In this document: in pieces, positions 62,555 through 64,000 of the stretch
Numbering within the stretch: the first letter of the stretch is position 1
Layout of the letters: every line of letters begins with the position of its first letter
From: G965205525 sp965205525
GTDB taxonomy: Bacteria; Pseudomonadota; Gammaproteobacteria; JABABF01
Length of the DNA stretch: 64,000 nt
Assembly (NCBI GenBank): GCA_965205525.1
Contig: OZ242171.1
Span: 1,488,001 to 1,552,000 of the forward strand
Direction: 5' to 3'
Position numbers and translations under genes: made by a program
The notes under the pieces: generated by a model
The model's input: only the letters and a program-made list of their open reading frames with translations
Databases searched by the model: none
What the model was told of the DNA's origin: nothing

Positions 62555-64000
62555 CTATCCCACCGGGTCGCCGAGGGGAATGGGCCCTTCGCCTTCTTCC
62601 CGGTCATTGGCGGCGGTGGCCCCGTCGCCCTCGTCGGCAGGCTCATCGGAGGCCGATTCGGAGGCCGATTCGTCCGGGTCCTTCGGCGGGCGGGGGCTGC
62701 GCCCCTCCATGACATCATCAATCTGCTCTGAGCCGAGGGTCTCGTAGCGAATCAGGGCCGTCGCCATGGCATGCAGGATATTCAAATTCTTCTTCAGCAG
62801 GCTGCGCGCGGTTTCATGGCATTCGTCAATGATGCGGCGCACCTCCTCGTCAATGGCGCGGGCGGTATCCGGAGAAATGCGCCTAGGGGAACCGGTGGCG
62901 GCGATGCGCCCCAAGAAAACATCATCCTCGCTCTCATCGTAGAGCAGCGGCCCCATAGAGGTTGACAGCCCCCACCGGGTCACCATGTTGCGCACCAGCT
63001 CGGTCGCCTGGCGGATATCATTCGCTGCCCCGGTGGTGACGCCGTCCGGCCCTTGGATAATCTCCTCCGCGACCCGGCCGCCGAACAAACTGCACACCTT
63101 GCTGATAATGGTGCGGCGGTTGTGGCTGTAGCGATCCTCCTCCGGCAGGAACATGGTGACCCCGAGAGCCCGCCCGTGGGGAATGATGCTGACCTTGTAC
63201 ACCGGGTCGTGCTCCGGCATCAGCCGGCCCACGATCGCATGCCCCGCTTCGTGGTAGGCGGTGTTGCGCTTCTCCTTGTCGGACATCACCATTGATCTGC
63301 GCTCGGTGCCCATCATGATCTTGTCCTTGGCCTGCTCAAACTGGGCCATCTGTACCTTCTTCAGGCCGGCGCGAGCGGCCAAAAGCGCCGCCTCGTTGGC
63401 CAGGTTGGCGAGATCGGCGCCGGAAAAGCCCGGAGTGCCTCGGGCGATCAGCTGGGTATCCACATCCTCTGCCAGCGGCAGTTTGCGTACATGCACTTTG
63501 AGAATTTCAGAGCGTCCCCGGATATCCGGCAGGTTGACCACCACTTGGCGATCAAAGCGACCAGGACGAAGGAGTGCCGGGTCCAGCACATCGGGGCGGT
63601 TGGTGGCGGCGATTAAGATGACGCCCTCCTGATCCTCAAAGCCGTCCATCTCCACCAGCAGCTGGTTGAGGGTCTGCTCACGCTCATCGTTGCCGCCCCC
63701 GAAGCCGGCGCCCCGGTGACGACCCACCGCGTCAATCTCATCAATAAAGACGATGCAGGGCGAGCGCTTGCGGGCCTGCTCAAACATATCCCGCACTCGG
63801 GAAGCGCCGACACCGACGAACATCTCCACGAAATCGGAGCCGGAGATGCTGAAAAAAGGCACCCGAGCTTCGCCGGCGATGGCCTTGGCCAGCAAGGTCT
63901 TGCCGGTGCCCGGCGCACCCACCATCAGCACACCGCGGGGAATGCGTCCACCGAGCTGCTTAAATTTTTCCGGGTCGCGCAGGAATTCCACCAGCTCCTG
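62555..64000 (-). CDS. ftsH: ATP-dependent zinc metalloprotease FtsH, 5' end cut by window
   Basis: The C-terminal ~480 residues are present; the membrane N-terminus lies beyond the edge. AAA+ domain: VGAPGTGKTLLAKAIAGE (Walker A), IVFIDEIDAVGRHRG (Walker B), second region of homology ATNRPDVLDPALLRPGRFD. Protease domain: zinc motif HEAGH. C-terminal tail is long, acidic and Ser/Asp-rich. Degrades misfolded membrane proteins and, in E. coli, LpxC. The 266 bases to folP have no gene. Confidence 0.97.
   Translation of the reverse strand, partial: QELVEFLRDPEKFKQLGGRIPRGVLMVGAPGTGKTLLAKAIAGEARVPFFSISGSDFVEMFVGVGASRVRDMFEQARKRSPCIVFIDEIDAVGRHRGAGFGGGNDEREQTLNQLLVEMDGFEDQEGVILIAATNRPDVLDPALLRPGRFDRQVVVNLPDIRGRSEILKVHVRKLPLAEDVDTQLIARGTPGFSGADLANLANEAALLAARAGLKKVQMAQFEQAKDKIMMGTERRSMVMSDKEKRNTAYHEAGHAIVGRLMPEHDPVYKVSIIPHGRALGVTMFLPEEDRYSHNRRTIISKVCSLFGGRVAEEIIQGPDGVTTGAANDIRQATELVRNMVTRWGLSTSMGPLLYDESEDDVFLGRIAATGSPRRISPDTARAIDEEVRRIIDECHETARSLLKKNLNILHAMATALIRYETLGSEQIDDVMEGRSPRPPKDPDESASESASDEPADEGDGATAANDREEGEGPIPLGDPVG

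Overview
The window is a high-GC, gene-dense stretch of a Gram-negative chromosome. Gene order is gammaproteobacterial throughout: gltX/dusA, clpB-pgeF-rluD divergent from bamD, lysC-csrA-tRNA-Ser-tRNA-Arg, coaE beside pilD, secA-argJ, lpxC-ftsZ with the full mra/fts/mur (dcw) cluster, and ftsH-folP-glmM-tpiA-secG-tRNA-Leu. LpxC, BamD, MlaA and type IV pilus genes show a diderm envelope. The mix of oxaloacetate decarboxylase Na+ pump, DUF1214, Rieske oxygenase, nitronate-monooxygenase-like and SDR genes would fit a marine, Pseudomonadales-like lineage; that placement is inference.

Layout. 1-5.5 kb: partial gltX, dusA, then a leftward operon I read as a HvfABC-type RiPP locus: two EGKCG-repeat precursors, an MNIO (DUF692) enzyme, its DUF2063 partner, and an MlaA-like protein coupled to the end. 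5.6-19 kb: ilvC, a 27-residue basic peptide, an MBL-fold protein, ilvI-ilvN, cfa, clpB, pgeF, rluD, bamD and a Tat/lipobox DUF1214 protein. 19-24.3 kb: nadE, a small unknown, and minor pilin genes (fimT on +; pilV-W-X-E on -). 24.4-32.2 kb: flavin oxidoreductase, SDR, lysC, an unusually long csrA, two tRNAs and oadGAB. 32.3-35.7 kb: an AT-rich island with a GmrSD-like (DUF262-DUF1524) gene next to a decayed Rieske gene fragment, a C14 tract and an intact Rieske oxygenase. 35.8-64 kb: mutT, coaE, pilD, argJ, secA, lpxC, the dcw cluster down to its mraZ promoter, tRNA-Leu, secG, tpiA, glmM, folP and partial ftsH.

The most interesting region is 1986-5438. Two paralogous secreted precursors carry 3 and 6 EGKCG motifs (6 and 12 core cysteines). 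A hairpin-T element follows the second precursor, then come the MNIO enzyme and its partner, and then an MlaA-like gene whose GTG start overlaps the hvfC stop. HvfABC/bufferin systems are already known as copper-related modified peptides. What looks new here is the paired precursors, the internal 54-bp repeat and the attached mlaA.

Other notable points: CsrA with a ~120-residue low-complexity repeat tail; PilD without its tetracysteine zinc motif; a pilin cluster without pilY1; a duplicated rluD tail; FtsI with SSQ instead of SxN. No rRNA, CRISPR array, prophage or complete insertion sequence was seen. Most genes in the right half overlap by 1-20 bases, consistent with long translationally coupled operons.
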